DNA of 20,025 nt from a virus, in the IMG/VR virus record IMGVR_UViG_3300046519_000194, positions 1-20,025 of that record; one strand, given 5' to 3'. The notes under the pieces were generated by a model that saw nothing but the letters and a program-made list of their open reading frames with translations, was not told where the DNA came from and did not search any database. Below, in pieces: positions 18,147 to 20,025 of this stretch; positions within the stretch are counted from its first letter, which is position 1; each line of letters opens with the position of its first letter. Made by a program: the position numbers and the translations under genes.

Positions 18147-18560
18147 ATGCCACGAGAAGTAACCGAGCTGGACTTCCGTAAGCCGGAATTCCGGAACGCC
18201 AAAGTCGAGGACTACGAATTTCGAGCAGACGGCACGATCGTCAGAAAAGATCGCTGGGAAACCGGCATGCACCTGGTGGCTTCCGTGGTCGGCTCTACTC
18301 GCGGAGGTTTTGAGATCGACAAAGTCATCGAGCAGGTGCGCCAGCTCGTAGGCAACTGGTGCCCTCCTGATCCGGACGAAGACCCCGGGCTTGAGCGCAT
18401 CGATATTCGCCTGTCCTGCGGAAGCGTACTGGCCGGCTGCGAGCGAACTGGCAATTTCACCTACTCCTGGTCGTTCCGCGGCATCGAGTTCACAAACAAA
18501 GACTTCGGCGCTGACGTGATTGAGTGGCAAGAATCTCGCCAGCCCGCAGCCACCAAATAA
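18147..18560 (+). CDS. Hypothetical phage protein
   Basis: Function unknown; 137 residues from the ATG at 18147, starting MPREVTELDFRKPEFRNAKV. The N-terminal part contains FRADGTIVRKDRWETGMHLV and then FEIDKVIEQVRQLVGNWCPP. This pairing of a short strand-rich opening with KDRWE and a following helix occurs in many phage-encoded proteins of unknown role. GGAG lies about seven bases upstream, next to a strong hairpin. An in-frame start at 18111 would cross that hairpin and is less likely. Confidence 0.75.
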   Translation: MPREVTELDFRKPEFRNAKVEDYEFRADGTIVRKDRWETGMHLVASVVGSTRGGFEIDKVIEQVRQLVGNWCPPDPDEDPGLERIDIRLSCGSVLAGCERTGNFTYSWSFRGIEFTNKDFGADVIEWQESRQPAATK

Positions 18561-18566
18561 CCCGCT

Positions 18567-18582
18567 GCCGCCACCGCGCGGC
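18567..18582 (+). promoter_or_regulatory. Intergenic RNA hairpin ahead of the xis ribosome site
   Basis: GCCGC (18567-18571) pairs with GCGGC (18578-18582) around a six-base loop. GGAG of the excisionase ribosome site follows at 18585-18588. It is another member of the hairpin set in this operon. Confidence 0.35.
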
Positions 18583-18594
18583 ATGGAGCACCAC

Positions 18595-18915
18595 ATGTCC
18601 CTGATTTCCGTAGAGCAAGCGGCGACGGTGCTTGGCGTCAGCCGCGCCACCGCATACCGCATGGCCCGAGACCGCCTGATACCCACCGTGCGCATGCTCA
18701 AGCGCGGGGTCAGGATTCATGCCGAGAAGCTGCAAGAGATGATTGACGCCGAAGCCGCTGCTAGTATCCCTGGTGCGGGCGGCGTTCAGGAGGAAACTGA
18801 ATGCCCTACAAAAGAGAGGATTCGCCATTTTGGTGGATCTGCATCACCCAGCCAGATGGAAAAAGAACTCGACGCTCTTCTGGCACTGCCGACTACGCGG
18901 CGGCGAAAGCAGTAG
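18595..18915 (+). CDS. xis: Excisionase-like HTH protein
   Basis: Probable directionality factor for the adjacent integrase. The 106-residue protein opens with a MerR/excisionase-type helix-turn-helix: MSLISVEQAATVLGVSRATA (residues 1-20), YRMARDRLIPTVRMLKRGVR (21-40) and IHAEKLQEMID. The remainder is a low-complexity, charged tail. GGAG lies about six bases before 18595; an ATG at 18583 in the same frame lacks a better site. The last 115 bases overlap the integrase gene in another frame, so the tail is constrained by int coding. The Xis role is inferred from domain and position. Confidence 0.78.
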   Translation: MSLISVEQAATVLGVSRATAYRMARDRLIPTVRMLKRGVRIHAEKLQEMIDAEAAASIPGAGGVQEETECPTKERIRHFGGSASPSQMEKELDALLALPTTRRRKQ

Positions 18916-19910
18916 AGCAACAGGCCCGGGCGAACGCCTGGAAGGAAAAAGAATGGGGCGTGAATCCGCCCCGATCGTTCAACGAGGTGATGCTTCCGTA
19001 TCTGCGCCACGCCAGCCAGCACCAGCGCAGCTACGAAACCACAACTCAAAGGGTAAAAGCTTTACGCGCCTATTTTACAGGCGTGGTGATGAATGACCTG
19101 TCCGGTCAACAGATACGAGAATACACCAGCAATCGATTGGATGCAGGCGTCTCGGCATCCACGGTTAACCGGGAGCTTGCCGCATTGTCCGCGGCGATCA
19201 ACTGGTGCAACGTGGAATACGAGTGGGCCCTGCCCAACCCTGTGAAGGGTCGGACGATGCGAGAGCCTGAAGGGCGGGTGCGCTGGTTGACCCGCGCCGA
19301 GGTGGAATCGCTGTGCCGCGCAGCGCGCGCGCAAAAGTTTGGGATGGTGCTCGAGTGCTTCATCCGCCTTGCGGTGAACACTGGATGTCGCAAGGAAGAG
19401 ATGCTGGGCCTGGAATGGCGCCGCGTCGACCTGGTAAATGGCCTGCTGTACCTGGAGGGCCAGCACACCAAGACGAACAAGCGCCGAAGCATCCCGCTCA
19501 ACGAAGGGGCGATGGCGGCAATCAAGACGCTGATGGCCTATCGGGCAGAAGTGGCGCCCGCATCGCCCTGGGTGTTCATGCGAGGGGATGGCGAGCGGGT
19601 GCTGTGCATCAGGACGGGTTTCAAGAAGGCTTGCAAAACGGCGGGGATAAAGGACTTCGTTCCTCACGATCTGCGACACACCTGTGCGGCGCATCTGATC
19701 AGTGCCGGCGTTGCGCTGGCGGAAGTCAGGGATTTACTTGGGCACTCGACGATCATGATGACCGAGCGCTATGCGCATTTGGCGCCGGCGCGAGTGCGGG
19801 ATGCGGTGAAAGTGTTGGACGGGTTGCGTGAACAGGGTTGTTCACGTTTTGGTCACGCTGAAAGTCCAGCGGGTCAAGGGGGAGCGCTGTTAAAGCTCGT
19901 AACCCCTTGA
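18801..19910 (+). CDS. int: Prophage integrase (tyrosine recombinase)
   Basis: Site-specific recombinase that inserts the phage at the tRNA-Leu gene, 369 residues. An N-terminal arm-binding domain (about 1-55, with YKREDSPFWWICITQPDGKR) is followed by a core-binding domain (about 60-150) and the catalytic domain. All catalytic residues are present: R197 (NTGCRKEE), K224 (HTKTNKRRS), H289 and R292 (PHDLRHT), H315 (LLGHST) and Y324 (TERYAH). AGGAGG precedes the ATG, which lies inside xis. The stop is 9 bases from the tRNA 3' end, the usual layout for this integrase type. Confidence 0.96.
   Translation: MPYKREDSPFWWICITQPDGKRTRRSSGTADYAAAKAVEQQARANAWKEKEWGVNPPRSFNEVMLPYLRHASQHQRSYETTTQRVKALRAYFTGVVMNDLSGQQIREYTSNRLDAGVSASTVNRELAALSAAINWCNVEYEWALPNPVKGRTMREPEGRVRWLTRAEVESLCRAARAQKFGMVLECFIRLAVNTGCRKEEMLGLEWRRVDLVNGLLYLEGQHTKTNKRRSIPLNEGAMAAIKTLMAYRAEVAPASPWVFMRGDGERVLCIRTGFKKACKTAGIKDFVPHDLRHTCAAHLISAGVALAEVRDLLGHSTIMMTERYAHLAPARVRDAVKVLDGLREQGCSRFGHAESPAGQGGALLKLVTP
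19874..19910 (+). terminator. Inverted repeat over the int stop codon, possible terminator
   Basis: TCAAGGGG (19874-19881) pairs perfectly with CCCCTTGA (19903-19910), enclosing a second pair, GAGC/GCTC (19882-19885 and 19895-19898). Only a short T-run follows. It may terminate int transcription before it meets the convergent tRNA gene, or be part of the attachment region. The repeat includes the int stop codon. Confidence 0.4.
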
Positions 19911-19919
19911 TTTAGAAGA

Positions 19920-19965
19920 TGGTGCGGACGAAGAGACTCGAACTCTTACAGCTTGCGCCGCTGGA
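19920..19965. other. attR: Probable right attachment site in the tRNA-Leu 3' half
   Basis: The integrase gene ends 9 bases from the tRNA 3' end, and phages of this type recombine within the T-arm, variable arm or anticodon region of the target tRNA, carrying an identical 3' end. The exact core cannot be fixed without the left copy, which lies outside the window. The bounds given are the likely range. Confidence 0.6.
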
Positions 19966-20004
19966 ACCTAAATCCAGTGTGTCTACCAATTTCACCACGT
20001 CCGC
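19920..20004 (-). tRNA. tRNA-Leu, anticodon UAG
   Basis: The minus strand folds as a complete class II tRNA. Acceptor arms GCGGACG and CGTCCGC pair fully, followed by discriminator A and an encoded CCA at 19922-19920. The anticodon stem CTGGA/TCCAG holds the loop TTTAGGT, giving anticodon TAG. The long variable arm, CGGCGCAAGC, is as expected for leucine tRNA. The T arm is AAGAG-TTCGAGT-CTCTT. The 5' part is host sequence; the 3' part is probably shared with the phage attachment site. Confidence 0.95.
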
Positions 20005-20025
20005 TTTGAAGCTTTTAAAGCAAAG

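Larger units (their letters stand above)
1..19965. mobile_element. Lambda-like prophage, left part outside window
   Basis: The gene order terminase, HNH, spanins, holin, Q-like, nin-type genes, P, O-like, Cro, CI, opposite early arm, xis, int, tRNA is that of a lambda-like siphophage prophage. The right edge is set by the integrase abutting a tRNA-Leu 3' end. The exact crossover within about 19920-19965 cannot be fixed because the left attachment copy, portal, head and tail genes lie outside the window. All genes recognised inside the interval are of phage type and none is visibly broken, so the visible part looks intact. Confidence 0.93.

Noticed and set aside
17943-18701. Minus-strand open frame of 252 residues
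   Set aside because: Covers three well-supported plus-strand genes with ribosome sites; no family features.
1-20025. CRISPR array, transposase or toxin-antitoxin pair
   Set aside because: No regularly spaced repeats and no transposase motifs were seen. The YdaS-like protein belongs to a family sometimes called antitoxin, but here it sits in the Cro position with no toxin partner.

Overview
The window is most of a lambda-like temperate prophage in a Pseudomonas-type chromosome, with its right edge in a host tRNA-Leu gene. Pointers to Pseudomonas are the high GC content, a DUF1654 protein (a Pseudomonas/phage family) behind a canonical LexA box, and the many small phage proteins typical of pseudomonad prophages. 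The genus is inferred from gene content; no database was searched.

Layout. 1-3440 (minus strand) is the start of the late region: a partial large terminase, a P27-type small terminase, a NUMOD4/HNH homing-type endonuclease, an HK97 gp74-like HNH protein, two overlapping small genes, an Rz/Rz1 spanin pair and a holin. It is preceded by a promoter and terminator arranged like lambda pR'-tR', just after a Q-like gene. 3437-10034 (minus) is the lytic early operon, whose genes are mostly joined by ATGA overlaps: a Rha/KilAC regulator, a DnaT-like replication protein with an apparent origin inside it, a P-type helicase loader, a YbcO-type nuclease, several small proteins, a VRR-NUC nuclease, an unexpected second tyrosine recombinase and the Q-like gene.

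10035-11860 is the immunity region. A YdaS/Cro-like repressor (minus) and a CI/S24 repressor (plus) diverge over three operator-like sites. Two perfect copies of the same site (ATAAC-N4-GTTAT) bracket a strong promoter at 11642-11669. Between CI and that promoter lies a DUF1654 gene with a LexA box. The promoter feeds a leader with several hairpins and a boxA-like element, and a terminator follows the first gene.

11856-19910 (plus) is the other early arm: a LuxR-type HTH protein with a membrane segment and an arginine-rich tail, an RMF/CrpP-like protein, a stand-alone LexA DNA-binding domain, a C5-cytosine methyltransferase with a repeat-rich insert, an ASCH-like protein, many small hypothetical proteins, then excisionase and integrase, which overlap by 115 bases. 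The integrase ends 9 bases from the 3' end of a tRNA-Leu(UAG) gene (19920-20004, minus), the probable attachment site. Sequence beyond the tRNA 3' end is host.

How it works together: CI would hold both early promoters off through one shared operator type. DNA damage could act through CI self-cleavage and through LexA boxes at DUF1654 and possibly at the Rha/KilAC gene. Lytic transcription then runs leftward through replication genes to Q, and Q would release late transcription into lysis and packaging. No CRISPR array, transposase or endolysin gene is visible.
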